Shown one piece after another: positions 55,381 to 64,000 of a stretch of DNA of 64,000 nucleotides (position 1 is the first letter of the stretch; each line of letters starts with the position of its first letter). Origin of the DNA: Balneolaceae bacterium. GTDB taxonomy: Bacteria; Bacteroidota; Rhodothermia; Balneolales; Balneolaceae. The notes beneath the pieces were generated by a model. That model worked only from the letters and a program-made list of their open reading frames with translations. It did no database searches and was not told the DNA's origin. The DNA lies in contig VEMX01000024.1 in the NCBI GenBank assembly GCA_009711805.1, forward strand, positions 1 through 64,000, in the 5' to 3' direction. The position numbers and the translations under genes are program-made.

Positions 55381-56211
55381 TCATTCGCTCACCAATGCCA
55401 TCAAATCGTCAATTTCATCCTGGTTAATGAGTACAGAATCCAGATTCAGATCTTTTTTCATGCGGAAGTTCCGTTGAGGCCCCAATGTGAAAAATACACG
55501 TAATACTTCCAGTTCATTATCAAAGTAATGTTCCGTAAAACGATCCCTGAACGACATTTCCATTATTTTTTCCTCACAATGATAGGCAAGCTGGTCGGAA
55601 GCACCTCTCAAAAACTGATCGACCAAAACACCCGTTTGCTGATTGAGAGACAATTTAAATTTCTGAGGTGTAATTCGGTTTAATAGCTGGCTGGGAAGGT
55701 AATGTGCACTTTCGATGGGCTTATTCACCAAAAATAACAGCTTGAGCAGCGCCCCCAATCCCTTTCGTGTTTTCAGATGACCTTTAAAACATCCATATAC
55801 CCTGGGATATTCATCCAGCACTCTCATAGAAAGACGGAACTCACGCATATTACCTTTTCTCACGGTAGAGATATAGTAATACGTTTCGGGCTTTTTATTG
55901 GCGTGATTGTATGGAGGGCGTAAAGAACGTATTAACAAGTTTTCCAGCAGAATAGCATCTGTTTCAGAATTACATACTTCCCAGCGAATATTTTCCAGAT
56001 GAGCTACCATTTGCTGGGTTTTCTTCGATTTGGAGTACCGGTAAGATGTGACTCTCTTTTGGAGATCTTTAGCCTTCCCAACATACATCACCTGGTCATG
56101 CTTATCATACATGGTATACACTCCCGGATCATGGGGAGGCAGTTCACCCATTGCAGTATTTACCCGCTCTTTCTGAGTTACCGCGGCTGGTTCAAAGAGA
56201 TCTAAAGTCAC
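55381..56211 (-). CDS. GIY-YIG nuclease (UvrC/Cho-like)
   Basis: A 276-residue protein. The GIY-YIG domain spans about 27-110: PGVYTMYDKHDQVMYVGKA with the catalytic Tyr residues and the Arg in DLQKRVTSY, and the metal Glu in ETDAILLENLLI. It resembles the N-terminal nuclease of UvrC and the Cho protein, but the rest lacks the UvrC endonuclease-V half and the helix-hairpin-helix. A role in DNA incision is likely; repair partners are not nearby. Confidence 0.85.
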   Translation of the reverse strand: MTLDLFEPAAVTQKERVNTAMGELPPHDPGVYTMYDKHDQVMYVGKAKDLQKRVTSYRYSKSKKTQQMVAHLENIRWEVCNSETDAILLENLLIRSLRPPYNHANKKPETYYYISTVRKGNMREFRLSMRVLDEYPRVYGCFKGHLKTRKGLGALLKLLFLVNKPIESAHYLPSQLLNRITPQKFKLSLNQQTGVLVDQFLRGASDQLAYHCEEKIMEMSFRDRFTEHYFDNELEVLRVFFTLGPQRNFRMKKDLNLDSVLINQDEIDDLMALVSE

Positions 56212-56642
56212 GAACTGTAAGTGTGTCTAAATTGCTAACAACTATTTGGCCTAAAATAGGGGAATGGAATGTGAAATATAAGCGGGATTTATTATAAAAA
56301 TCGTTTGTGGAGAATCTTCTTATGGTCTGTTCCTACACCCTCAAAACAATCCCAAACCAACCTTCTTGTCGAAGACACTCCTTTGGAGGAAAAAGAGCAT
56401 CGGTTTTACCACCTTCTGAACGAAGGTTTGTTCTTGGCCCCCGGCTACGCCCGAGGTTATTCATAGTTTAACCCCTGCGAGGTATTATCTCTGTATAGCT
56501 CTGCCTCAGAGAGTGAGTAAACGATCCATGAATGCCCGGCAAGTTCTTTCCTTCAGTAGCGGATTTAGGTGAGGTGGAGTACACAGCAGCGCTGATCGAT
56601 ATAGTAGCCACATTTTGCCCAAATCTGACCCCCAAAGCTCTC

Positions 56643-56877
56643 TTAACCCGGATTATTCACCAAGAAATTTAATCGTACGCAAGGCGAAGTGGAAATGGGA
56701 ACGGAAGGGTACTGTGGTACCCTGAGTACCCCAATTTTCACTTGAACGCAGCGTACGGGGAAATTTCGCCGCCTAATCCGTACCTCAAAATTGGGCTATT
56801 ACATAAAGCAATTCAACGATAATATATTCATGTATATAGATCGCCATTTTGCATCCATTCGTGAATAATTCGGGCTA
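56643..56877 (+). repeat. Dispersed palindromic repeat, full copy
   Basis: A 235-base copy differing from 32502-32736 at only a few positions (for example TTAACCCGG in place of TTAATCCGG at the left end). Same nested inverted repeats and internal GGTAC-rich palindrome. The right TTAA border is CTAA here. Its right end overlaps the first 132-base unit. Confidence 0.85.
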
Positions 56878-56995
56878 AGTCTTACAGCGAGTATCGGGGG
56901 TTTCATACAGAGAACGAAGCCAGGCGAGCGCTGACTTAAGAGCAGTAGCTTCGCAAGTCTCTGACTTACTTTAGCAAGAAAAATTGTTGTACGTG
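56863..56995 (+). repeat. 132-base direct repeat, unit 1
   Basis: From GAATAATTCGGGCTAAG to TTGTACGT. It repeats at 57144-57275 with only a few differences. It includes CTTCGCAAGTCTCTGACTT, whose inverted form recurs between the units. Confidence 0.8.
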
Positions 56996-57143
56996 CACTC
57001 CCAAGCCCATCCCATTTAATTTTAGGGGCAATACATAGTGCGATGCTCTTTATGCGCCAAAGATATTGCTTCGCAAGAAGTCAGAGACTTCCCACTCATT
57101 TACTTTTCAGTCACCGCTTCGCTGAAGACTTAAAAGATCCGGG

Positions 57144-57275
57144 GAATAATTCGGGCTAAGTCTTACAGCGAGTATTGGGGGTTTCATACAGAGAACGAAG
57201 CCAGGCGAGTGCTGACTTAAGAGCAGTAGCTTCGCAAGTCTCTGACTTACTTTAGGAAGAAAAATCGTTGTACGT
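57144..57275 (+). repeat. 132-base direct repeat, unit 2
   Basis: Second copy of the unit at 56863-56995, starting 281 bases further on. Both units begin with the end of the palindromic repeat (GAATAATTCGGG), so unit 2 carries only that end without the rest of the element. Confidence 0.8.
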
Positions 57276-57314
57276 CCTCCTCCTTCCGCAAGGAGAGGGG
57301 GTCAATTAAAGCCG

Positions 57315-57974
57315 CTAAGAAGCGTTTGTATTTATGTTTACCTGTCCTTCGTTCACCTGATGTAGTAGCTGTATAAATGTTTCTACAGGCTGAGCTCCCG
57401 AAAGACTGTACTTATGATTTATCAAGAAAAAAGGAACCCCTTCAATACCTATGTTTTTCGCCTGCATTACATCATGATTGACGGCGCTGGCAAATTCCTC
57501 TTCTTTCAAAGTTTTCTGTATTCGATCTACAGGTAATCCAACCTGCTCTCCCAGTGTCGTCAGTGTTTTATGGTCTGCAATATGTTTACCCTCTACAAAA
57601 TAAGCCGAGAAAAGCCGTTCCTTTAATTCCATCTGTTTGCCTTCTTGTTTTGCCAGATGTAACAGCTGATGAGCATCAAAAGAATTTGTTGGTTTAAGGG
57701 CTTCCATATTGAATTCCAGGCCGGCATTCCTCGCCATTTCAAGCATATTCCTGGTTACTTGTTTTGCCCAATCGCGATTCTGTCCATATTTTTTCGCAAG
57801 CGAATCATAGATACCCATTTCAGCATTTTTAGGGGCCTTGGGATCCAGCTCAAAACTACGCCAGCTTATGCTCACTTCAAGTTCCGGAAACTCTTCCATT
57901 GCTTGTTGAAGATGCCTTTTTGCTATATAACAAAACGGACATACCACATCCGACCAGATATCGATCTTTATCAT
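57315..57974 (-). CDS. DsbA family oxidoreductase, FrnE type
   Basis: A 219-residue cytoplasmic DsbA-fold protein. The active site is SDVVCPFCYIAKRHL (CPFC, Cys about 12 and 15), and the FrnE-type helical insert and EGVPFFLINHKYSLSGAQP (cis-proline loop) are present. FrnE relatives are disulfide isomerases or polyketide-related oxidoreductases and protect against oxidative stress. No signal peptide. Monocistronic. Confidence 0.9.
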   Translation of the reverse strand: MIKIDIWSDVVCPFCYIAKRHLQQAMEEFPELEVSISWRSFELDPKAPKNAEMGIYDSLAKKYGQNRDWAKQVTRNMLEMARNAGLEFNMEALKPTNSFDAHQLLHLAKQEGKQMELKERLFSAYFVEGKHIADHKTLTTLGEQVGLPVDRIQKTLKEEEFASAVNHDVMQAKNIGIEGVPFFLINHKYSLSGAQPVETFIQLLHQVNEGQVNINTNAS

Positions 57975-58142
57975 ATCTTATATAATTCAGGTTGTTATTA
58001 TTAAAACCTACGGCCCTTAAGCACTTCCTAAAGCTATCTTACGATGGGTTGAACTTCTTTAAGAGTTCCCCTTAACCCATATTCCTTTTTTAGAATCTTT
58101 GTTATTTTCTGAGCCAGCGGAAATATAATACAGAATATGCTA

Positions 58143-58541
58143 CTAAGTTAATAATGATTTTAATGTATCTGGCGTAACCGGTTTCGGAATAAACTCAGAT
58201 ACCTGGTCATCCCACTCCACTCTGTATAATTCTTCTTTGTGTTTTTTGATATAAGAACTGATGACAAATACCTTCATCTCCTTTTCAACTGATTTACGGA
58301 AGGGTTTCAGCTTCTGCAAAAAATCCCATCCATTCATTTTCGGCATATTAATATCGAGCAAGATCACATCAGGCAACTCCTGATCGCTTTGCCTCATATT
58401 ACCCATACTTTCGATAGCGGCTTGTCCACTCTCGAAAGAAATTACATTGTTTTCGGGCATATAGTCCTTGATTACCTTAGAAGCCCCATACGTGTATATC
58501 CTGTCATCATCTATGATACAAATGTTTTTAACCGAGCTCAT
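58143..58541 (-). CDS. Single-domain response regulator
   Basis: A 132-residue stand-alone receiver domain. The acidic IIDDDRI pocket, phospho-acceptor Asp63 (LLDINMPKMNG), Ser/Thr switch (VISSYI) and Lys in FIPKPV are all present. There is no output domain. Its start overlaps the stop of the PAS histidine kinase by 4 bases, so the pair is coupled and the kinase is almost surely its phosphate donor. Confidence 0.92.
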   Translation of the reverse strand: MSSVKNICIIDDDRIYTYGASKVIKDYMPENNVISFESGQAAIESMGNMRQSDQELPDVILLDINMPKMNGWDFLQKLKPFRKSVEKEMKVFVISSYIKKHKEELYRVEWDDQVSEFIPKPVTPDTLKSLLT

Positions 58542-60772
58542 GCCAACACCATATTAAATGTTGTTTTTTTGCCGGGAATGCTTTCTGCTGCAATAGAACC
58601 ACCCATCGACTCTATTTGATTCTTCGTTATAAACAGCCCAATTCCTTTCGAATTTTTATTCTCATGGAATGTCTCATACATCCCAAATAACTTTCCCCCA
58701 TATTTGTCCAGGTCAATACCGAGACCATTATCTGTAATACTAAAATGAACATGGCCTTCTTCTTCGTACGCCGATAGTTCAATAACCGGCCTGCGGTCTG
58801 GGTGGCGATATTTTATGGCATTAGATAACAAGTTCAATAGTATGCTTTCGAGATAGACAGGATTATAATCGAAGTTTAAATCCTCTGGCACATTTTCTTT
58901 AATAACGACATTTTCGGACAAAATTTTTGAGGTTAAAATCTCCTTTATCTTTGAGAGATAGTTACTCAGGTTTACTCTTTTCCGGTCGTTACTGAATTTG
59001 TATTGTTGATCTATTATTTCGTTAAGGTCGGCAATTGACTCATTAAGGCGTTCAGAGGCGGCATTCAGATGTTTGAATAGGTCCTGTTGCTCTTCCTCAG
59101 ACTCCTCCATGCCATAAAGAGACAGCAACATGGATATATTCCCCGCATGATTGCGAAGATTATGAGAAACAATGTGGGCAAAATTTGTGAGCCGTTTATT
59201 CTGCTGCCCGATTATATCAAGACTTCGGTTGAGTTCCTTCTCCTTTTTCTTTCGCTGTGTTATATTGGTAGCCACGGATAGTACTGAAGGTTCTCCTGAG
59301 TCTGTTCTATAGAAAGGAACTTTAATCGTTTGATGCCATAGCTCATTGCCCTCTTTATCTATTGTTTTATCGGCAGGTATCAATAGTTGAGAATCTTTTT
59401 CAACGACTTCTTTATCGAGTTCATTCAATGCGCGGGCCTTCTCCTCATCTATTCCTATATCGATATCCGTTTTGCCGATTATTTCATCCCCCTTCTGCTC
59501 AAAAAAATCAGATGCGGCTTTATTGGCCATCAGATATCGCCCTTCCAGGTCTTTTATAAAAATCAGGTTGGGAGCTGTATCCAGTACAGCTTCAAATTGC
59601 CGTCTTAAATGTTCATTTTCTTTATAGGCTTTCATCTCCTTTGTGATATCGGATACATAGCCATAACCAATTATCGTATCATCAGGGCCTTTTATGGCAG
59701 AGGCCCTCTCCCTTAACCATCTTTCGCCTTTCTCGGGTAGAATAACCCGAAATTCTAGCTCCCAGGGTTCGAGGGCTTGGGCTGATTTCCTCATAGTACC
59801 CAGCACTCTTTCAACATCCTCTTCATGAATCCTATCTACGACCGGCTGAATCGTTTCCTTTACATCTTCGGGATCCAGTTCATATATGTCGCGTATGCCT
59901 TCACTTGCAAAGGAGAAGCGCCCGTTGCCTCCCAGTGTTTGCTGATAGGTATAAAAGAAGCCTGGTACTTGTCGGGAAAGGTTCTTCAATATGCGATCAT
60001 TTTTCTGCAGCAATATTTCTGCTTCTTTCTGGCTGGTTATATCCCGGCTAATTCCAAATGTCCCCATTACCTCTCCATCCATATCATACAAGGGCATTTT
60101 GGATGTAGTTATCCACCTTGGGTTATTGCTTAGGTCAGCTATCTCAACTTGCTCTTCTTTTCCAACCAGGGGCGTTTCAGTTTTCATTATCTGCTGTTCA
60201 TCGGCACGGGTGGCTTCAGCATGAGCTTTATCAAAAAAATCAATATTTGTTTTACCTAGAACCTGGCTTATCTCTTCCAGCCCAAGTATTCCCAAAGCAG
60301 CTTCATTAATTGCCAGGTATTTTCCCTCCTTGTCTTTGAAGTAAACACTATCAGGCAGATACTCCATAATAGTCTCAAAGAGCATTGCCTTTTCGTCCAT
60401 TGTAAATTCCCGGTTATTCCCGCGCCATCTGCATTCAACCTGACCCGCCACTCTCACGGGCTTTTCCTCTTTATCGTACTCTACAACTTCCCCGCTCCAA
60501 ACCAATACACCTTCCCTTTCACAATCTTCCGGATTATATACAGTAGTCCGTTCGAAAAGAGCCTCACTTTTACTTTGAACAAACTCATTAAGATGTCCTT
60601 CCAGTTTCTCCTCAAAAAAAGAAGACCATTTTCTAAGCGACTCTGACGTTCTTGTCTCCTCCAAATCAAGTAATTCTCTTAAGCTCTCTCCCAGAGACAT
60701 TTGTCCGGTGGTGACATCCCACGACCAGAAGGTCTTTTTATTCTTTATTCTCTTTAGGAGTTTTTTGCTCAT
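58538..60772 (-). CDS. Multi-PAS sensor histidine kinase
   Basis: About 744 residues from ATG 60772; the longer frame uses a TTG. No membrane segments, so it is soluble. At least three PAS domains are visible: near 140 (MEYLPDSVYFKDKEGKYLAI), near 285 and near 410 (FEAVLDTAPNLIFIKDLEGR), each followed by a PAC-type motif. The kinase part has the H-box FAHIVSHNLRNHAG and ATP-binding NLLSNAIKYRH, DNGLGIDL and NSKGIGLFITKN. It starts 1 base after the M28 peptidase stop and overlaps the receiver gene, forming a three-gene operon. The signal is unknown. Confidence 0.9.
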   Translation of the reverse strand: MSKKLLKRIKNKKTFWSWDVTTGQMSLGESLRELLDLEETRTSESLRKWSSFFEEKLEGHLNEFVQSKSEALFERTTVYNPEDCEREGVLVWSGEVVEYDKEEKPVRVAGQVECRWRGNNREFTMDEKAMLFETIMEYLPDSVYFKDKEGKYLAINEAALGILGLEEISQVLGKTNIDFFDKAHAEATRADEQQIMKTETPLVGKEEQVEIADLSNNPRWITTSKMPLYDMDGEVMGTFGISRDITSQKEAEILLQKNDRILKNLSRQVPGFFYTYQQTLGGNGRFSFASEGIRDIYELDPEDVKETIQPVVDRIHEEDVERVLGTMRKSAQALEPWELEFRVILPEKGERWLRERASAIKGPDDTIIGYGYVSDITKEMKAYKENEHLRRQFEAVLDTAPNLIFIKDLEGRYLMANKAASDFFEQKGDEIIGKTDIDIGIDEEKARALNELDKEVVEKDSQLLIPADKTIDKEGNELWHQTIKVPFYRTDSGEPSVLSVATNITQRKKKEKELNRSLDIIGQQNKRLTNFAHIVSHNLRNHAGNISMLLSLYGMEESEEEQQDLFKHLNAASERLNESIADLNEIIDQQYKFSNDRKRVNLSNYLSKIKEILTSKILSENVVIKENVPEDLNFDYNPVYLESILLNLLSNAIKYRHPDRRPVIELSAYEEEGHVHFSITDNGLGIDLDKYGGKLFGMYETFHENKNSKGIGLFITKNQIESMGGSIAAESIPGKKTTFNMVLA

Positions 60773-60773
60773 T

Positions 60774-62420
60774 TCATTGACTTTCTTCAAGCATTTTTAA
60801 GCGGGTGGCTTCAAATTCATCTCCGGGCTTCCATGACTGTAACTGTTCTGCGTTTAATGCCCGGTATCCCGTCTTAAAAAAGAGCCGGGTATCAATTACA
60901 GCCCCTGAAAGGTCCCAGTAGGTATTAATTTCGTCGTTTACTGTATGGTAATTGGCATCCGCTACACTATCGCTAAGAGCCGTAAAGTTCTCCCCTTTAT
61001 CAATGAATTCCTTTCCCGGATTAGGGAAGATTGCCGGTATCCCTATTTTGGCCATATTAAAATGATCGGACCGATAGAAGTATCCGCGGTCGGCATGAGG
61101 ATCAGCAACCACTTTTCGACCTTGTTCTTCTGCTGTTTCTTCCAACAAATCGCTAAGGGTAGTTCGTCCATAGCCAACCACTACTACATCTTTTGTTTTA
61201 CCATATACATTCATCCCATCCAGATTGATATTAGCTGATACTTTGCCTGGATGTACTGTTGGATTCTCTGCCCAGTACTGCGATCCCAATAAGCCCACTT
61301 CTTCAGCACTTACTAAAACAACCAATACGCTTCTTTTTAATTGAGACTGAACCTGCTTGTAGCCTTTCGTCATTTCCAGTAAAGCACTCACACCGGCGGC
61401 ATTATCGGCGGCCCCATTGTTTATAGAATCTCCCTCAGCGGCAGTATTTATAATGCCCAAATGATCGAAATGTGCGGTAAGCTGCAAATACTCATCCTTT
61501 AATTGCGGGTCGTTGCCTTCAACTTTGGCGACAATATTTTGGGATTGTATCTCTCTGTATTCGGCATCCATGCTAACATCAATACTAACTTTTTGAAGAG
61601 GAACAGGCTCAAAGTCGGAACTATCTGCAGCCTTTAACATAGCGTCTACATCCAGCCCGGCTTGCTCAAACAGGGCTTTGCTGGTTGCATAGGTCAGCCA
61701 TCCATTAAAAGCTGTTTCTCCCTTTTCTGAGTCATTCTCACTTTTTAGATAAAACCGCTCCCTGTTCCATCCATTAGCTACTACATTCCAGCCATAACCC
61801 GCTGTTTCTGTAGTGTGAATGATCAGTGCTCCTAAAGCACCGAGTTCTTTCGCTTTTTCATATTTATATGTATAACGTCCATAATATAGTCGGGCATTCC
61901 CTCCAAATAAGTTGGGGGCGTATGATGGGTCACTATTCTTAAAAACCAGAATCTTTCCGCTCATATCCATCTCTTTAAAGTCATCCCAACTTTCCTCGGG
62001 AGCCTGGATACCATAGCCTACATATACTAATTCTGCTTCATCTACATTTACCGAAGTTGACTGATTTGCAGGCCAAGCCATAAAATCATCATAATAGGCA
62101 GGAGAGAAACTGTTCTGTGAATTAACCCTCATTGTAGCATTAGATGTAACTTGCCCCAATAGTGGAAACGGTTGAATATAACTTCCGTCTTCCGCCGCGG
62201 GTTCGGCTCCTATTCTTTCCAATTGATTAACCAGGTATTCAACTGCTTTTTGCTCTCCGGGGGTACCTGTCCCACGACCTTCAAACTCATCTGAAGAAAG
62301 TGTTTCTATATGGCGGAGGATAGAATCTTTTGTGATGGATTGTGCAGTTTTTTCTATCGGAGGTTCAGCACAACTTGTGCTTATAAATACCAAAACTAAT
62401 AGGGTGATAAATGATTTCAT
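60774..62420 (-). CDS. M28 family zinc peptidase lipoprotein
   Basis: A 548-residue protein with an SPII signal (ISTSC, Cys17). A protease-associated (PA) insert occupies about 130-290. The M28 metal-binding residues are in TAHFDHLGI, NNGAADNAAGVSALLEM, VSAEEVGLLGS, NLDGMNVYG and FYRSDHFNMAKIG. It is an aminopeptidase or glutamate-carboxypeptidase-like exopeptidase of the periplasm or outer membrane. Its stop lies next to the histidine kinase start. Confidence 0.93.
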   Translation of the reverse strand: MKSFITLLVLVFISTSCAEPPIEKTAQSITKDSILRHIETLSSDEFEGRGTGTPGEQKAVEYLVNQLERIGAEPAAEDGSYIQPFPLLGQVTSNATMRVNSQNSFSPAYYDDFMAWPANQSTSVNVDEAELVYVGYGIQAPEESWDDFKEMDMSGKILVFKNSDPSYAPNLFGGNARLYYGRYTYKYEKAKELGALGALIIHTTETAGYGWNVVANGWNRERFYLKSENDSEKGETAFNGWLTYATSKALFEQAGLDVDAMLKAADSSDFEPVPLQKVSIDVSMDAEYREIQSQNIVAKVEGNDPQLKDEYLQLTAHFDHLGIINTAAEGDSINNGAADNAAGVSALLEMTKGYKQVQSQLKRSVLVVLVSAEEVGLLGSQYWAENPTVHPGKVSANINLDGMNVYGKTKDVVVVGYGRTTLSDLLEETAEEQGRKVVADPHADRGYFYRSDHFNMAKIGIPAIFPNPGKEFIDKGENFTALSDSVADANYHTVNDEINTYWDLSGAVIDTRLFFKTGYRALNAEQLQSWKPGDEFEATRLKMLEESQ

Positions 62421-62620
62421 AAGATCAGAATTGCAGACTAATATTGATTAGATGGTGGCTTTTAAAAACCAAGGATTTTGTTCAATGTCGAGACCAGAAG
62501 GAGATTGAAACCGCAGCATATAACTCATATTCGAGGGTTTCAACCGACGGATAACACAGACATTGGGCAAAAGACCAGTTTTGAAAGTTTTCCAGATGTT
62601 ATACTGCAAATTTAAACAAA

Positions 62621-62670
62621 AAAAAGCGGAATATTCTCTCGTTATATCGAGCATATTCCGCTTTATTATT
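62621..62670 (-). terminator. Strong intrinsic terminator
   Basis: AGCGGAATAT, with an inner CTCG/CGAG pair, and ATATTCCGCT form a long stem. On the minus strand it is followed by a run of seven T, so it ends the kelch gene; A and T tracts on both sides make it usable in both directions. Confidence 0.85.
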
Positions 62671-62696
62671 ATTCCGTTAGTAAGGTATGCGATGGT

Positions 62697-63767
62697 TTAT
62701 TTTACCACAAACTTTTGCACCAAGTTAATCACCTTTTGGTTTTCATTCATTCCGCCAATGATATAGTATTCATCACCTGCTTTAGCTATACCCCGGTGAT
62801 CCATGGTTGCAACTGGCTGGCTGCTAAGTGTAACCCATTCATTGGTATCAAGCCGGTACGCAAAAACCGTACTGTCAGGAAACGATGGTCTTGAATTATA
62901 TCCAATACCATTAAAGTTGTATGGATTGGGTGTCCCACCTGCAAAAATCACCATCTCCACCGGGCTTTCAATTCCTATGGCAGCCATTCGGTATCGAGCA
63001 TTTCCGGGGTGTTGTTTAATGCGCGTCCAATTGATTGATGTATGATCTTCGGCATCGATTTCTCCCTTCAAGCTTCCGGGAGACATGCGGAATATCTTTT
63101 CCCCTTCAATCACTTTTGCTTCAACTCCATCTGAAAGGATCATCGTATTTCCCGCAATTCCACCGGCATGGCCAAACACAGGGGGACCCGGATATGGAGT
63201 AGCATGATCCCAAGAGTTTGTTTGGGTATCATATACCTGTACGTTGGAGACATTATTTGTATTATGCCATCCACTTACCAGGTATATATAGCGGTCTTTA
63301 TATACCAGAGATACAGCATCTTCTACAGGGATAAGCATTTCGGCCACTTCCTCATAGGTATAACTCTCCGGATCAAACTTAAATACTTCCGGGGTAGACA
63401 CCTCATTTCCATCTTCATCTACTGTATAGCCCCCAAAAATGTAGATATCGCCACCAGCAGTTTGAGCTGTACTTGCCAGACGACCTATTGAATCTGGTAC
63501 TGAAGGAATTTGCTCCCAAACTTTTTGCCCTGCATCATATGCAGCTGAGAAATCGGTGACATCTGCATATGTTTTGCCCTTTTTAAGCCCTAAAAAAGTA
63601 AACAACTGCAATTCCCCATTTACTTCTGCAGAAACTACGGCATTGTTGGAAATTTCAAGTGGAAGAGGTGTCGCTTCCGACCATTCCAGCTTCACATTCT
63701 TTGTTTGTTGTGTATTACATGCAGCCGTAAGAATTAGCAACGGCAGCAGAAATGTTAATCTTTTCAT
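62697..63767 (-). CDS. Kelch-repeat lipoprotein (NanM-like beta-propeller)
   Basis: A 356-residue protein with an SPII signal (ILTAAC, Cys17). The mature part carries repeated kelch blades (AGGDIYIFGGYTVDEDG, then VYKDRYIYLVSGWHNTN, then MVIFAGGTPNPYN, then AGDEYYIIGGMNENQ), forming a six-blade propeller as in N-acetylneuraminate epimerase NanM. Sialic-acid epimerase activity is possible but no sialic acid genes lie near, so it may be a binding protein. Confidence 0.85.
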   Translation of the reverse strand: MKRLTFLLPLLILTAACNTQQTKNVKLEWSEATPLPLEISNNAVVSAEVNGELQLFTFLGLKKGKTYADVTDFSAAYDAGQKVWEQIPSVPDSIGRLASTAQTAGGDIYIFGGYTVDEDGNEVSTPEVFKFDPESYTYEEVAEMLIPVEDAVSLVYKDRYIYLVSGWHNTNNVSNVQVYDTQTNSWDHATPYPGPPVFGHAGGIAGNTMILSDGVEAKVIEGEKIFRMSPGSLKGEIDAEDHTSINWTRIKQHPGNARYRMAAIGIESPVEMVIFAGGTPNPYNFNGIGYNSRPSFPDSTVFAYRLDTNEWVTLSSQPVATMDHRGIAKAGDEYYIIGGMNENQKVINLVQKFVVK

Positions 63768-63814
63768 TGAATGATTAATTGTCTTATTGTCTTTTTTAAG
63801 TTATTACGTTGAAG

Positions 63815-63837
63815 AACCCAACAAAAATGCTGGGTTT
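63815..63837 (+). other. Hairpin in the leader of the SDR gene
   Basis: AACCCA, 10-11 bases, TGGGTT, followed by TTCTGTTTG. It sits between two divergent genes, about 50 bases before the SDR ATG, so a terminator of an upstream gene is not expected. It could be a transcription attenuator or a chance stem. Confidence 0.35.
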
Positions 63838-63887
63838 TCTGTTTGTTTTGATCGTTTAAATCGAAGCCTTAAATATACGGTTATTTT

Positions 63888-64000
63888 ATGTCATCCTTTA
63901 AAAATAAGAATGTTCTAATTACAGGTGGAGCCAGTGGCATAGGCTATATCATGGGGCGATTAGCTCTCGAACGGGGAGCCCGCCACCTCGTTATATGGGA
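63888..64000 (+). CDS. SDR family NAD(P)-dependent oxidoreductase, 5' part only
   Basis: From ATG 63888 the frame reads a Rossmann start: KNVLITGGASGIGYIMGRLA, with the TGxxxGxG coenzyme-binding motif of short-chain dehydrogenases. The window ends after about 37 codons, so the catalytic YxxxK region is not visible and the substrate is unknown. Confidence 0.85.
   Translation, partial: MSSFKNKNVLITGGASGIGYIMGRLALERGARHLVIW

Larger units (their letters stand above)
56212..57314. other. Repeat-rich kilobase without a gene
   Basis: No credible protein frame. In order it contains: a segment resembling the 25.9-kb gap (about 56340-56425); the full palindromic repeat (56643-56877); and two near-identical 132-base units (56863-56995 and 57144-57275) with an inverted partial copy between them. 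The region looks like a hot spot for small repeat elements. Confidence 0.55.

Overview
The window looks like chromosomal DNA of a member of the Bacteroidota/Balneolota group, most likely a marine or saline Balneolaceae-type organism (inference). The signs are moderate GC, a secreted metalloprotease ending in a classic type IX secretion (T9SS) sorting domain, a PorX-type regulator, many SPII lipoproteins, many outer-envelope glycoside hydrolases, and an HGSNAT/NagX-type acyltransferase. I saw no rRNA, tRNA, CRISPR array or prophage structural genes.

Layout. 0-2 kb: a Crp/Fnr regulator and a tyrosine recombinase with an in-frame TGA near its expected start and a 3' end made of a dispersed repeat. 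2-9.5 kb: SIMPL protein, DUF3820 protein, HGSNAT-like acyltransferase, a KAP-family P-loop NTPase with an unlike N-terminal part, a PqqB-like metallo-hydrolase lipoprotein and a beta-lactamase-fold hydrolase. 9.5-14.3 kb: enoyl-CoA hydratase, nadC-nadA, a divergent cysteine desulfurase and a DsbA-like thioredoxin. 14.6-17.5 kb is an accessory island: a protein with the leader seen on extracellular contractile injection system (eCIS) cargo, a secreted polysaccharide-lyase-like lipoprotein and an RHH/PIN toxin-antitoxin pair. 17.7-24 kb: gamma-carbonic anhydrase, hemW, a scar holding a truncated S8 protease and a dead IS30 transposase, two HU-family genes (one an HU-TM-LysM fusion), and the T9SS metalloprotease. 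24-37.5 kb: trhO, a gene-free kilobase, an FtsX-type permease, alpha/beta hydrolase, HHH protein, porX-tsaE and a small beta-rich protein, a PnuC/PnuT transporter facing thiamine pyrophosphokinase, a DHH phosphoesterase, a receiver-GAF protein and a DegP-like protease.

37.8-52 kb is a secreted peptide/glycan-degradation cluster: two M20 peptidases, GH92 mannosidase, GH3 (broken), GH29 fucosidase, beta-lactamase-fold hydrolase, GH13 amylase and an M61-like protein that has lost its first catalytic histidine. There is no SusC/SusD pair. 52-64 kb: MFS transporter, ATP-grasp ligase whose 3' end lies in a MITE-like element, DUF1499 protein, GIY-YIG protein, a repeat-rich kilobase, FrnE-type DsbA, an M28 peptidase-PAS kinase-response regulator operon, a kelch lipoprotein and the start of an SDR.

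The best leads for something undescribed are: (1) a nested-palindromic repeat in at least three copies (1.7, 32.5 and 56.6 kb), one of which supplies the last codons of the tyrosine recombinase; (2) the eCIS-leader protein with a Cys/His/Glu core and a C-terminal membrane anchor; (3) the KAP NTPase with a compositionally different N-terminal module; (4) the HU-TM-LysM fusion.
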